This document shows positions 53,028 to 63,687 of a DNA stretch of 64,000 nucleotides, piece by piece; within the stretch, counting starts at the first letter, position 1; every line of letters starts with the position of its first letter. The stretch comes from Yamagishiella unicocca (taxonomy: Eukaryota > Chlorophyta > Chlorophyceae > Chlamydomonadales > Volvocaceae), in NCBI GenBank assembly GCA_003116995.1, contig BDSL01000050.1, positions 434,001-498,000 on the forward strand, in the 5' to 3' direction. The notes under the pieces were generated by a model. That model was not told where the DNA came from, searched no databases, and worked only from the letters and a program-made list of their open reading frames with translations. A program made the translations under genes and the position numbers.

Positions 53028-54428
53028 ATGGACCTAGTCGATCTGTTCGGGTTCGCTGGGTGGGCCGCGGCTCTCCCTCAGGTCGTTCCTGCGGGAGGCC
53101 AACAGGTCAATCCTCCGTTAGGGCCACCCGCGCCTGTTGCGCCTGCGCCGCTTAACCCACCAGCACCCGTGGCGATTCCTGTAGGCGGTGCTGCGCCTGT
53201 TGCAGTCGGGGCCGGCGTTTTGCCTGCCGGTCCGCAAGTGCAACTGCCGGCACCTGTCGGACTAGCTCCTGTAGCTGCCCTTCCCGCGCCTGCTGTCAAT
53301 GTGGTTGATGATAACCCTGCCCTTTTGCAGCCGCGCGTAGAGCAGCCTAGTGGTTCTTTCCGCCTTGACGCTGTTGCGCCCGCCATTCACCCTTCGCCTG
53401 CAGCCACTCAGCTTGACGCCTCTGATCTCGCTACGGGTGGATTCCCGGCCTTTGCCACGATGGGCAACGGCGCGTCTCGTGGCTCCGCTGTGGTGGAGGC
53501 TCCTTTTCGGGTGAATGTTCCGTCGCCCACGCTTTCGATTGCCGCGAAGGAAGACGAGGGCGTAGTTGCGCAACGCGTCCTAGCATTTATCCGCGATGTG
53601 ACTGAAATGTGGCCTCTAGTTCCGTGGGGTCAAAATGACGCGTCGCGCCGGTTTTTCCTTTCGCATGCCTTGGAAGGTCGCGCGAAGGTGTGGTGCAACG
53701 CGTGGACTCTGGCAAAGGGCCCTTACACCTCCGATGAGCTCCTTGCTGCTTTGCGTGTTCGCTTTGCTCCTCAGCTTTTCTCGCCGGAGCATGTCACTCG
53801 CGAGTACCTGAGCGCTAACAACCATCGCATGCGCCCCCGAGACACCGTTGCCGCGTACTGTAGCCGCTTCGAGGCAAAGCTGTCTCACATTCCCAATGTG
53901 TCGGAGGGCGAGCGCATGTTCTGGTTCCGTGCTGGTCTGACTGAGTCCCTTGCCTCAGAGTGTGCGACGGATCACCTCGGCCAAGAGTTTCCCTCGTACG
54001 CCGCGTTGGTCCAGCACGCCCTAGGCAAGGAACTTCAACACGCCGCTGGAGCTGCCGCTGCTAAACGTTCGCGTGCCGCTTTACGCCTGCACTCGGTAAT
54101 GGCTGTGCAGGAGAGCGACGATGAGGGTTACGAGGAGCCCGCTCCTGGCCGCAAACGTCGTCGCGCTCCTGCCGCTCCCGTTGTCGCCGCCGCTCCCGTT
54201 GTTGCCGCCGCGACCGCGGGTGGAAACTCCCGTCACGCGGATAAGAAGTGTTACAAGTGCGGGGTCATGGGTCATATCGCAGCCGATTGTTCTGTAGTGG
54301 GGCCCCGGCCTCCGCCGGGCTCGCAGCCGGCTCAGGACAAGAAGCGCAAGGGCAATCGGTTCCCGCGGGGGCGTGGCAAGAAGGAGAAGGCTCCCCCTGC
54401 TGCTGCGGCTGATGCGATGGCCGATTAG
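53028..54428 (+). CDS. gag: Gag (capsid and nucleocapsid), 466 aa
   Basis: Structural polyprotein of the retrotransposon particle. The first ~130 residues are Pro/Ala/Val-rich. Residues ~165-320 resemble the retrotransposon gag capsid domain (FFLSHALEGRAKVWCNAW, YTSDELLAALRVRF, FEAKLSHI, FWFRAGLTESLASE). A basic Ala-rich linker (KRRRAPAAP) follows. The CCHC zinc knuckle is C408-x2-C411-x4-H416-x4-C421 (CYKCGVMGHIAADC), which binds genomic RNA. A Lys/Arg-rich tail ends MAD-TAG. The ATG at 53028 is the first in this frame after the leader ORF stop. The pol frame continues directly after the stop. Confidence 0.93.
   Translation: MDLVDLFGFAGWAAALPQVVPAGGQQVNPPLGPPAPVAPAPLNPPAPVAIPVGGAAPVAVGAGVLPAGPQVQLPAPVGLAPVAALPAPAVNVVDDNPALLQPRVEQPSGSFRLDAVAPAIHPSPAATQLDASDLATGGFPAFATMGNGASRGSAVVEAPFRVNVPSPTLSIAAKEDEGVVAQRVLAFIRDVTEMWPLVPWGQNDASRRFFLSHALEGRAKVWCNAWTLAKGPYTSDELLAALRVRFAPQLFSPEHVTREYLSANNHRMRPRDTVAAYCSRFEAKLSHIPNVSEGERMFWFRAGLTESLASECATDHLGQEFPSYAALVQHALGKELQHAAGAAAAKRSRAALRLHSVMAVQESDDEGYEEPAPGRKRRRAPAAPVVAAAPVVAAATAGGNSRHADKKCYKCGVMGHIAADCSVVGPRPPPGSQPAQDKKRKGNRFPRGRGKKEKAPPAAAADAMAD
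54426..54428 (+). promoter_or_regulatory. In-frame UAG between gag and pol (probable readthrough site)
   Basis: Context GCCGAT-TAG-GAAGTT. Gag (start 53028) and pol share one frame, and removing the stop would give a single ORF of 1824 codons to 58499. This is the arrangement of gammaretroviral-type readthrough, not a -1 or +1 shift. I see no obvious pseudoknot by eye. Confidence 0.65.
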
Positions 54429-57400
54429 GAAGTTGCCCAGGCTGGTATTGAGGGGTTGCCCCCTGGGTCGTCGGTCGCGCCTTTGGACTTTCCTTCTCGT
54501 CGTTTAGTCCGCGCGATCCTTCCAGTTTTGCTTGACCGTATCGAACAGTTAGTGGGCCGGCGTTTCTCGTTTGACGCCACTGCTGTGTGTGCGGGCTTTC
54601 AGGACTGCTGTAACTTGTTCGTCCCGCGAGGCCGGCCCCTATCTTCTGTCGATCTCGGTGGGCACACTGTTTGGTCTGTCCCCTCCTCAGCTCGGCATTT
54701 GCGTCGTATCCTAGAGCATTATCGTACCTGCAAGCGTCGGCGCCCTGACACTGCGATTGGTTTGCTGTTACCTGCTCACGTCGCCGCCCGCGCTTCTGGT
54801 CTGCTCTCAGGTATGCGCCAAGTGCTTCGCTTCGAGTCTGGTACTGCTTTATTTAATGGGCTGAATTTAGAGGGCCGTCCGGTCGCGCTGCCTGGCTTTC
54901 CGTATGCCGCTGAGGTCTGGTACGATGCCCCTAACGCTCCCGTGCCAGTCCCCTCTGAGCCGTGCCTTGCGGTTTTGCTAGCGCACGCTACCTCCGACGC
55001 AGGTCCCTCTTTGCCCCTTGTTAACGTACGCCTTGGTGGGATGCCTTTACTTGCCTTGATCGACTCTGGCGCTAGTCATGACTTCATTAGCGCGGAGGTC
55101 GTCGATCGTCTACACCTGGCCGTGCGTCCGTGTGAATGGAAGCATGTTAACCTGGCTGATGGCGGTAAGCAGGCTATTATGGGCCAAATTACTGTTCGCT
55201 TAGCTGTCGGCTCCCTTCGGGTTACGGTTGAGCCGTATGTTCTGCCTGCTTTAACGGATACTGCTGGGTGCATTTTAGGTAACTCAACCCTGTCGAAGTA
55301 CGCCGCCGTGCTTGACTTTGCTTCGCGGTGCTTGCGTCTGCGCAAGGGGGCTACGGTTTGTCGCGTGCCTTTGCTGTCGGGGTTGGGGACCACCCCGTCT
55401 GAGGGGGAGGCACCCTGCGTGAATTTTGCCGCTGCTGCTTTGTGCCAACACCCGGAAACTCCCGCCCTCGTGGGTCGAAAAGCTGCTAAACGTATGCTTC
55501 GCAAAGGTGCCCATGCTTTGTTGGTGCGCCCCAAGTTGTGCTTAAACGCCGTTGTGCCTGAGACCCCCGATCCCGAGGTTGTTGCGGTTTTGGAGGAGTA
55601 CGCAGATGTGTTTCGGGAGATCCCAGGTCTGCCCCCGGTCCGCCCTGTGGATCACACCATTCCGCTCATGCCTGGTACGCATCCGGTGTCGCGTCCCATG
55701 TATCGGCTGAGTCAACCGGAATTGGATGAGGTCAAGAGGCAAGTAACGGACTTGTTGCGTAAGGGGATGGTTAGGCCTAGCACTTCTCCGTACTCTGCGC
55801 CCATCTTGTTCGTGGGTAAGAAGGATGGGACCCTACGCATGTGTATTGATTACCGTGGGTTAAACGCTGTGACCGTGAAGAACCGCTACCCGTTGCCTAG
55901 GGTAGATGATCTGCTCGATCGTTTGAGTGGGTCGGCGTATTTTAGCTCCATCGACTTGCAGCAGGGGTATAACCAGATCCGCATTGCAGAGTCGGACATC
56001 CCCGCGACTGCTTTCACTACGCCTTTCGGTCATTTTGAATACACTGTTTTGAGTTTTGGGCTGGTTAACGCGCCCGCCACTTTCCAGGCTTGTATGAACA
56101 GGATCTTCCGGCCCTACCTGGATAAGTTCGTTGTTTGCTACCTAGATGATATCCTGATATATTCCAAGACACGTGAGGAGCATTTGACGCACTTACGGTT
56201 GGTCCTGGACATTCTGCGTCGTGAGCAGTTATACGCGAAGCTCTCCAAGTGCCACTGGGCACAACCGCAGGTGGAGTATCTAGGCCACATTGTTTCTGCG
56301 GATGGGGTACGCATGGATCCGCGTAAAACGGCTGCTGTTCGCGACTGGCCTGCCCCGACTACGCTGCAAGAATTGCGTAAGTTCCTGGGGTTGACAAATT
56401 ACTTCCGTAAATTTATTGCTCGTTATTCCGTCCTTGCTGCGCCGCTAACGTCCCTTACGCGTAAGGATGCTTTTAAGTCCCCTGACGCTTGGACGCCCGC
56501 GTGCCAGGAGGCGTTTGAAAATATTAAACGTGCTGTTGCGGAGGACATTGTTTTAAGGTTCCCTGATTACTCTCTGCCGTTCCGTGTTGAGCTCGTTTCC
56601 GACGCTTCACTTCACGGTTCCGGAGCTGTTCTTTTGCAGGAAGGGCGACCTATCGCCTTTACCAGTAAGAAGTTCACTCCCGCGGAGCGTAATTATACCA
56701 CAGGTGAACAGGAGTTGTTAGCTGTACTGCACGCCTTGAGAGAGTGGCGCTGCTACCTGGAGGGCCGGCCGTTTATTGTCAAGACGGACCACAAGCCCCT
56801 TACGTTTCTCCAAGGAGTTCCTACTCTTAATCGCCGCCAGGCCCGTTGGATGGAGTACATGGCGCGTTTTAATTATACGTGGGAGTACTGTGCGGGTACG
56901 CTTAATATCGCTGACGCTTTGAGTCGTCACCCTTCGTTGCACCTAGTTGCGCTGAATGCTGTCACACGTCGTCAGTCGTCCGCACGCGCCGTCACCCCTG
57001 CTGGCTTATCCGAGCGGGTTCGCAGTGCGTATGCGTCTGATCCCTGGTTTGCTGATCCTGCTAACACCGCCTCGCTTGTCTCTGAGCACGGTCTTTGGCT
57101 CCGCTCGGAGGGCGACAAGCGCCTTGTGGTGGTGCCTCATGATGACTTGCTGCGGCGAGACATCCTGGCGCGCTACCATGAGGATCCGTTGGCTGGTCAC
57201 CCGGGTTCTACGCGCCTGCTGGAGATGGTTCGTCGCGTCTTTTGGTGGCCTCGGATGGCCCGCGACGCTGCTAACTACGTGACTTTGTGTGACACCTGCC
57301 AGCGTAACAAGCCACTGTCCGGTAAGCCGCATGGGCTGTTGCAACCTTTGCCAATTCCTAATAACCCGTGGGAGAGTGTGTCTTTAGATTACGTTGTTGC

Positions 57401-58499
57401 GCTTCCCAAAACTGAGGGGGGATACGACGCTATTTTGGTGCTTGTTGATCGCCTTACGAAGATGGTGCACTTCGCGCCGTGCACGACGTCGGTTACGGCC
57501 GAGCAGACGGCCCGCTTGTTTTACGATAACGTTGTGCGTCTTCACGGCGTGCCCCAGTCTGTCGTGTCGGATCGTGGCCCTCAGTTTGCGAGTAAGTTTT
57601 GGGACGCGTTAGGTACGCTAGTGAACATGCGCACAAACCTGTCGACGGCGTATCACCCCCAGTCTGACGGCCAAACTGAACGCATGAACCGGACGTTGGG
57701 CGATATGTTGCGTAACTTCGCCGGGCTCAATCCGACTGCGTGGGATACGTACCTTAGTGCGGCAGAGTTTGCCATGAATAACGCTGTGAACCGGTCGACG
57801 GGACAGTCGCCCTTTTTCCTAAATTACGGCTATCATCCTGCGATGCCTGTGTGGCGCGAGATTGATGTCCCGGTTCCGGCAGCCAAGGTGTTCGTGCGGG
57901 CCTTCGCCGAACGGCTCTCAGACGCGAAGCGTTGTTTGGAAGCTGCGCAGCAACGTACTGCAGAGTACTACAACCGCGACAAGAAGGACGTACGCTTTGT
58001 GCCAGGTCAGTTGGTGTTGCTCAGCACTAAGAACCTGCGTCCCCTGGCGGTTGGTCCCCGAAAGTTGTTGCCGAGGTGGGTGGGTCCGTACCCTGTGAAA
58101 CGCATGGTGGGTTCCGTTGCGGCGGAGTTGCAGTTGCCCGCGGATATGCGCATTCACCCTACCTTTCATGTGTCATTGCTGCGGCCGTACCGTGCGGAAG
58201 CCGGTGCCGGGCCCTCTGACGCTGACACACCCGCTGTTGAGTCCACTCCTGTTGCTTGGCTCAGTAACCAGTCGTTCTTTACTGTGGAGCGCATTTTGGA
58301 TTATCGCGTTCGACGGCTTGGTTCTGGGCGACGCAAGCGCAACGTGCACGAGTACCTGGTCAAGTGGGCTGGCTACCCGTCGGAGGACAACAGTTGGGAA
58401 CCGGCAGGGAACTTTACTCCGGACATGGCAGTAGAGCTTGAGGCCGCCCGGACGCGGGCTAAGGACTCGGCGAGGACGCTGCGTCCAGAGGGGGGATAG
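54429..58499 (+). CDS. pol: Pol: protease, RT, RNase H, integrase, chromodomain
   Basis: The open frame follows the gag UAG with no frame change. There is no ATG near its start; the first TTG is at 54456 and the first ATG is over 100 codons in. Numbered from 54456 (1347 codons): aspartic protease [10 protein letters not shown] with D203; reverse transcriptase with [19 protein letters not shown] and YLDD at 562-565; RNase H from D716 ([12 protein letters not shown]) to ADALSRH; integrase zinc-binding H908 and CDTCQRNK; catalytic D978, D1039 and E1075 (35 residues between the last two, DD35E); GPY-type region VGPYPVKRM; chromodomain ~1275-1335 ([28 protein letters not shown]). All key residues are present. 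It makes and integrates the cDNA in nucleocapsid particles and nucleus. Synthesis probably depends on readthrough of the UAG as Gag-Pol (1823 residues). Confidence 0.95.
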   Translation, partial: EVAQAGIEGLPPGSSVAPLDFPSRRLVRAILPVLLDRIEQLVGRRFSFDATAVCAGFQDCCNLFVPRGRPLSSVDLGGHTVWSVPSSARHLRRILEHYRTCKRRRPDTAIGLLLPAHVAARASGLLSGMRQVLRFESGTALFNGLNLEGRPVALPGFPYAAEVWYDAPNAPVPVPSEPCLAVLLAHATSDAGPSLPLVNVRLGGMPLLALIDSGASHDFISAEVVDRLHLAVRPCEWKHVNLADGGKQAIMGQITVRLAVGSLRVTVEPYVLPALTDTAGCILGNSTLSKYAAVLDFASRCLRLRKGATVCRVPLLSGLGTTPSEGEAPCVNFAAAALCQHPETPALVGRKAAKRMLRKGAHALLVRPKLCLNAVVPETPDPEVVAVLEEYADVFREIPGLPPVRPVDHTIPLMPGTHPVSRPMYRLSQPELDEVKRQVTDLLRKGMVRPSTSPYSAPILFVGKKDGTLRMCIDYRGLNAVTVKNRYPLPRVDDLLDRLSGSAYFSSIDLQQGYNQIRIAESDIPATAFTTPFGHFEYTVLSFGLVNAPATFQACMNRIFRPYLDKFVVCYLDDILIYSKTREEHLTHLRLVLDILRREQLYAKLSKCHWAQPQVEYLGHIVSADGVRMDPRKTAAVRDWPAPTTLQELRKFLGLTNYFRKFIARYSVLAAPLTSLTRKDAFKSPDAWTPACQEAFENIKRAVAEDIVLRFPDYSLPFRVELVSDASLHGSGAVLLQEGRPIAFTSKKFTPAERNYTTGEQELLAVLHALREWRCYLEGRPFIVKTDHKPLTFLQGVPTLNRRQARWMEYMARFNYTWEYCAGTLNIADALSRHPSLHLVALNAVTRRQSSARAVTPAGLSERVRSAYASDPWFADPANTASLVSEHGLWLRSEGDKRLVVVPHDDLLRRDILARYHEDPLAGHPGSTRLLEMVRRVFWWPRMARDAANYVTLCDTCQRNKPLSGKPHGLLQPLPIPNNPWESVSLDYVVALPKTEGGYDAILVLVDRLTKMVHFAPCTTSVTAEQTARLFYDNVVRLHGVPQSVVSDRGPQFASKFWDALGTLVNMRTNLSTAYHPQSDGQTERMNRTLGDMLRNFAGLNPTAWDTYLSAAEFAMNNAVNRSTGQSPFFLNYGYHPAMPVWREIDVPVPAAKVFVRAFAERLSDAKRCLEAAQQRTAEYYNRDKKDVRFVPGQLVLLSTKNLRPLAVGPRKLLPRWVGPYPVKRMVGSVAAELQLPADMRIHPTFHVSLLRPYRAEAGAGPSDADTPAVESTPVAWLSNQSFFTVERILDYRVRRLGSGRRKRNVHEYLVKWAGYPSEDNSWEPAGNFTPDMAVELEAARTRAKDSARTLRPEGG
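58487..58499 (+). promoter_or_regulatory. Polypurine tract
   Basis: AGAGGGGGGATAG lies just before the 3' LTR and overlaps the pol stop codon. It is the expected plus-strand primer for reverse transcription. Confidence 0.75.
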
Positions 58500-58500
58500 T

Positions 58501-58816
58501 TGTTGTATCACGCCTGTGTGGCGCGGTGCAGAGTTACGCCTGTGTGGCGTGACGGTCACTCCTGTGTGGAGTGCAACGGATGCTTCGGCAACCGGGCGCA
58601 CTGACTGTGTGTCAGTGTGGTGGCTTCGGCTACTGGTAGTGGACCTGTGTGGTCCCACTGATGTTTCATCGGTTGGAGGTTCTGGCTATGTCGAGGCCTG
58701 GAGGACGTCGAACTGTGTGTACGACGTCGAGCGCTCGCTGTGTCAAGACGGCTCGCTCTTTCTCTAACCGGTAGTTCTCACTACCACCAAATCTGGACTT
58801 TGGCTGGTATACATCA
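58501..58816 (+). repeat. 3' LTR (316 bp)
   Basis: Same sequence as 52511-52826 by direct reading. It begins two bases after the pol stop and is followed by CCAGC (58817-58821), the right copy of the target duplication. Confidence 0.95.
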
Positions 58817-58844
58817 CCAGCTGAGAAGCCAACCAGAGCTGACT

Positions 58845-58890
58845 GGTAATTAGAGGCGTAGTAGTAAAGCGTGCTTGTCTGGCGTCCGTG
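58845..58890 (+). repeat. 46-bp direct repeat right of the retrotransposon
   Basis: Partner of 52299-52344. It ends GTCTGGCGTCCGTG and lies 28 bp beyond the right LTR. Confidence 0.85.
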
Positions 58891-60831
58891 ACGTACGTAC
58901 CGTGTGCAAGTATAGTCGCCAACTGAATGCTAGGGTAGGGCCCGCAACAAGGGGGAACCTCCAAGGCCGAGCGACTGTACATGGATAGGGCCCGCCTAGT
59001 GGTGAGCGGAGTTGTTGTAACGGAAGGCAGTCGAATGGACCCCGCCTTCATCACTACTAGGATTCGCATGAGTTACGTAAGAGTACTTCAGCCTCAGTCC
59101 GTGGCACCGTCGACGGGCAGCCTCAGCTATCCTCTCGAACGCCCCACCCTCCCGCCCTGTTCGAGCTCGTTGCGGTTGATTGGCGCACCGTTCCCCCGTG
59201 CCTGTGGCCCGGGGTCCTTCGTGGCGTGTGGGATGGAGGTAGCCTTGCAAGGCGGAGGGAGCTTGCATATTGTCCCGGATCGGGAGGTCTACAGGAGAGC
59301 ACCCAAATGCGGCCTCATATATCATGCTGGAGGGTACCATGGCGGTCACTGTGGGCCTACTCATCACCCGTGTATAGGCTCAGCACGTGTTGGCGCAGTC
59401 GGGCGTCCGTGGTGGAGGCGCTGTATGTACAGCTGTCAGCGAAGGTGGCCATGAGTTGGTCAAGCGGGGAAACGGCTGGCTGGGGCGAGCAGGCAGGGTC
59501 TCCATTGCGGTGAGGTGACGGGCGAGGGTCCGTACGGCGGCGCAGGTGCTGCTGTGGGATCTGCACTTCGTTGCTTTGCTGAAGCAGGATCGAATGTGCT
59601 CGGACGCCACGGGCCGCCTTGGTGCAGAGCTACTCGCTCGATGCGGCGGAGCGTGTAGATAGTCGGCGGGGTAGCGCCTGGCTGTGCCAGGCAGGAGTGG
59701 TAGAGGGAAGCCGGTGAAGACAGTGGACAGGAGGCCGGGTGATCTGGAAGCCCGCCCGTGGCTTTCCAAATACGATAAGAGGTCTTTGGCGGGGTTGCAG
59801 TCGGAGAGTGCGGGAGGAGCGAGCCACCCTCAGCTGACAACTACTCCTGCCTGACCCACAGTCGGAACACGGAGCCAGGCGTCTGGCTCCCACTGCTGCT
59901 GCCGTGGTGGACCCCCAGAGCTAGTGCCAAGCCAGCCTCAGCGGTAGAGGGGCTAGGGTCGGCGAGGGCGCGGCGGGGCGGGCAGATAGAGCTGGGCCAG
60001 TTAGTGCGTGGCTGCTGCCGCTGCCGCCGGGGTGGCTCCAACTTCGTTCCCGCCGCGTGCGGCGGGCCTGGCGGTATTATTAAACGGCGGCGTTTCCAGC
60101 AGGCTGGTAGAAAGGATCGATCGCAAATTGTTACTCATCGGTGTTGCAGAAAAGTGGTGAAACGGTATTGCGTTGCATGCCTGGTGACGCTAGCTGCTGG
60201 AGCCTCGTTCGTTCCTCCAACATACATGTTTGAATATTAGCTACCTGTGATGAGAGAGGAAAGGGATCTGACCTGAGATCGCCGGCAAGTCGGCGCCGCG
60301 ATTATTCCCGCCCTCCCGCCCGCGGCTCTGTTGACACGCACCCTTTTCCGACGTGCGTGCCAGTCTTACCTAGCCTTTCGGCGGTGGCACAGAGGGACAG
60401 GTGTTGTTACGCCCTATGCGAGGACGGATGGGCGTATCAGATATGGGGGGTGCTAGGCTATCAGAAGCCCTATCAGTTTGGCCTATCAGCTACCTACCTA
60501 GCACGCAATTGGCTGCCGTGATGTGGATCTGCCCTTGAGCTAGAGACTCCACTGAATGGCACGGCGGTGATGGGTTCAGCCCCATCTCCTTTATGATATC
60601 CCTGTAGTTTGGATGGCGCAGCTGAGTGCCATCTGAAAATGGCTGGACACCATACTCAGAAGCACCGTCGAATACATCTGCCTCGCGCTCGTACTTGCAA
60701 AGCTCGAAGTGCTGCTCAGAGCAGTCAGCGCAGGTTAAGGCGTCGCAGAGCTTGCACCTGTTGGGGTTGGGGTGTACACAGAACCAGCGGTGTGTAGATG
60801 CCTAACACTACGTAAACCTGTTGTGATGCTT

Positions 60832-61164
60832 TCATATATGTGCATCTGTTTTCAAATGCAATACGTGCCTTTTGTTCGCTCGGTGAGTTCGGCAGCATGA
60901 GCAGGAGCTGTGCCCACGATAGGCGCCAAGGAGCTCCGGAACAGCAAGCTTGTCCTTCTTATGTCGCTCGATTGGAGTGACACTGCCTTCGGGTTGATCT
61001 CTATGTGATGCTGCCGCGTGTACCTTATGGCAATCCGCCTTAGGGCACAGGAAAGAGCTGCAGCCGACAATGCTGCAGACTTTCCTTATCTTAGTCCGTT
61101 TTAAAGTGTCGGTATAATAGCAATTAGGGTTGGCACAGTTTCCACGGTCACTAGGGCCGCTCAT
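60832..61164 (-). CDS. Small Cys/His-rich ORF, possible transposase tail
   Basis: The 110-codon frame contains GNCANPNCYYTD, KRTKIRKVCSIVGC and FLCPKADCHKVHA. The order C-x4-C ... C-x4-C-x4-C-x4-C-x2-H resembles the zinc-binding tail of piggyBac-type transposases (C-C ... KT/RT ... C-C ... LC..C...YH). It is much too short for a transposase and no catalytic part is seen upstream, so it is at most a fragment. It could equally be an unrelated small zinc protein. No TTAA-flanked ends were found. Confidence 0.3.
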   Translation of the reverse strand: MSGPSDRGNCANPNCYYTDTLKRTKIRKVCSIVGCSSFLCPKADCHKVHAAASHRDQPEGSVTPIERHKKDKLAVPELLGAYRGHSSCSCCRTHRANKRHVLHLKTDAHI

Positions 61165-61459
61165 TATTTGAATAAGCCAACTATGACAGATGCCACCGAC
61201 ATTTTCTTCCTGGAAAAATGTTCCGAAGCTATTTAAGAAGACATGTAATTACTTCTGAAGATGGGAAACCTAGGTGCCATGGGCGACACACCGCCCTTTG
61301 CTGGTGCACAGGGAGCCGTACAGGGCCCATGCACATGCTTGTCAGTGGGGCACAGGCATATTTTGTTGATGGTTTGTTACAAATTATGATGTTTTCTTGA
61401 ACGATGGTGGGTTGGGCTTTCCGAGGCAGTTACTGTATCGGTTGATCGGGCTTCGGTGA

Positions 61460-61556
61460 ACCGGGCGCCTCGTTCACGCTACCGGGTCAGTCAGCCTGTT
61501 TGGTAAACGGCCCGGTAGGTCGGTAACCTGGGGGCAACCGAGGGTAAGTATGCCAT
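61460..61556. repeat. Diverged half of the 25-bp-TIR element
   Basis: The right end AACCGAGGGTAAGTATGCCATAGGG corresponds to the right end at 42933-42957, with several differences. The preceding 80 bp holds ACCGGG, GGCCCGGTAGG and CGGTAACC motifs. No left end is present. Confidence 0.5.
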
Positions 61557-63599
61557 AGGGAATAGCCTCCTACCTAGCTAGCAGGGGCGCCCGCCTGCTA
61601 TGCGCACCTGCTAGCTTGCTGCTAGGGGCTGCTAGCCTCGCTGCTAGCTAGGTTATCTGATAATCTCCTGCTACGTATCAGGTAAGGATGCTAACTTTGC
61701 ACGCGATCGAGGATCGGCTGGCAGGTAGGCCGAACGGCCGGACGAGCAGGGTTGCGCTTCCGCGCTTGCAGCCGGTTGTAATACCCGCATTCTGCTGCTG
61801 GCTCTATCTTGCGACTTTTGTTTCCTTACTTACAAGAAATAAGAGTTGCTTTACACACGCTCTTCTTCGTGTGTGTGGTCCATCGATCGTTGGCTGGTAG
61901 ATAGCGGACACACCACACATAATGCATTATTGTCAGAGCTTACTTAACCTATCTACAGCTTACCACGTTTTCTTCAGCCACCCGAAAAAGACTGCACACC
62001 GAAACGTCAAACGTCTGCGAAAAAATAATATACGCACGATGCACACGCACGCACGAACGCAGATGCACACTTGCACATCGGTGCGCATCGATCTGCCGTG
62101 CACATCGGCGCGCATCTATCTGCACACCCCGCGAGTCACACCTAACACTTATTTCTTGGCCTTCCATTGAAGAGCACACGTTAATAGAGCCTTACTCGGC
62201 CACCGCGCGCTACTGCGCAAGACCTTCAGGCATACCCGCCGCGCCACAAGGTAAGGTCATGCATCTCATACGATGCACATGCACGAACGCATTTTCGTCC
62301 CGCGCATCGGCGCGCATCTGCGCATTCCGTTGTCATTCGGCCATTTACTGACACTTTCTTAACGTACATTAACCCACTTACGGTCGCACTTGCTTGGGTA
62401 CAGTGCTAGATGCTGCGGCATCAGCAGCCCGTCCATGTAGCCTATCTCAGCCCGATCCTGTGTACAGAATCTGGTTGATTGTCCCGTCGGCACCTAATGC
62501 GGCCGCGCGGATTCGCGCCACGCTAATTCAGACTGGTACGACGGACGAGCGTGAGAGCTCCAGGAATCTCATCATCATATATACATCAGCGTCGGTAGGT
62601 GTCGTGCCTAGTGGCAGGTAGGGCGGCGGGCGGTAGTGATGCATACATGTTATTACACTTACACAGTTTCTCCTGATGCATGAGGCGATCGAATGAAGGG
62701 TATGTACGTACTGCTGAGGCGAACAAAGGCGCATTTGCTCGCCCGAACCTATCGTTACTAATGAGATAATAATAATGAGATGATGTGATATGATGTTGCG
62801 GTGCCCCCAAGCCCGGCGGGCTAACCCAGCAGGGCAAGAGGTATATATGTAGCTATAGGGGCCAATCAAGGAGAAGTTGCAGACAGAGACAGACGGAGGA
62901 TGATTATAATCATTGATAATATGACGATGACATCAATCACTCATGGCAGAAACGTTTCTAATTTTATCACTCACGGCAGAGATGTATCTTAATTGAGTAA
63001 ATCTCGTCCAAGTACGTAAGAACGGGATGCAAAAGCGGAACGAAAGAGTGTATGTCTAATAATCGAAGAGTATTTGAGGCTCACGCGCGTCCCACCCCCA
63101 ACAGTACCAACCACTGCAACACCCGCACGGCAGCTTGTCTGCAGGGCATCCGATTATTGCTTGGAGCATTTTCGTCCGTGTGTCCTACCAGCCAAAGTTC
63201 TTGGCCGGCTTGTACCAGCGCGCAGACTGCCGTGTACGTCCTGCTGTCTGCTGGGTACCCTGAAAGGCAGAGCGAGGTAGGTGACAGCGAGCAACGAACG
63301 AAGGCGCCTATATGTACTAGCGGAGATACTAAGATTTAGATATTAGGTACGCGCAATGCATACGCCTGCCTGCCTCCGGCTTGGCTGCTGCTGCTGAGCA
63401 TAAATATTATTTAGCGAACTTGCACGGGTGTTGGCTGTCCGTTCGTTGTCGTTGTCCTTCATTCGCTCGCTCGCTGGCACAGAGACCGAATGGCAGACCA
63501 GCAGCAGCTAGCTACATACGTACGGTAACTGCCACCCGCCAACCTGTTGTATGTGCAACGACCCGCCCTACCTCGGTAGGGTACCAATCACTCAGACAT

Positions 63600-63687
63600 A
63601 TGGAGAGCCGAATGGCCACAACGCGTTTGCTTGCGTACGCGGTGCTCATCCTCACAGTGGCCGCTGGGACGGCCTCTGCAGGCAAAG
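63600..63687 (+). CDS. Copy C: first exon (signal peptide) of third EGF/proline-rich gene
   Basis: ATG at 63600; frame MESRMATTRLLAYAVLILTV, ending AGTASAGK and a G before GTAATAAC, the same phase-1 donor as in copies A and B. It differs from B in this exon mainly by one Ile-to-Leu change. The EGF-like and rod exons would lie beyond 64000. Upstream it shares the GACCAGCAGCAG and TCGGTAGGGTACCAATCACTC blocks with A and B, probably the proximal promoter and leader. Confidence 0.7.

Larger units (their letters stand above)
52511..58816 (+). mobile_element. Complete Ty3-type chromovirus LTR retrotransposon
   Basis: 6306 bp: identical-looking LTRs, primer-binding site, 48-codon leader ORF, gag, pol in the order protease, reverse transcriptase, RNase H, integrase, then a C-terminal chromodomain and a polypurine tract. 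Integrase after RNase H is the Ty3/Metaviridae order; the chromodomain marks the chromovirus lineage, whose integration is directed to modified chromatin. Nothing but the in-frame UAG interrupts the coding region. With identical LTRs and a matching 5-bp duplication, the insertion must be recent. Confidence 0.95.
60411..62465. other. Insertion specific to cassette C
   Basis: The B sequence GTTGTTAC-AGGATCGGGTTGATTG is split here: GTTGTTAC before the insert and AGAATCTGGTTGATTG after it. The insert is heterogeneous: a minus ORF with Cys/His pairs (60832-61164), the half element with CCGGTAACC motifs (61460-61556), a CTAGCTAGCAGG/GCTAGC-rich patch (61565-61680), a LINE-like 3' end (CGCTTCCGCGCTTGCAGCCGG, TTGTAATACCCGCATTCTGC at about 61755) and GCACATCGGYGCGCATC repeats (62070-62310). 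It looks like a nest of transposon pieces. Confidence 0.5.
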
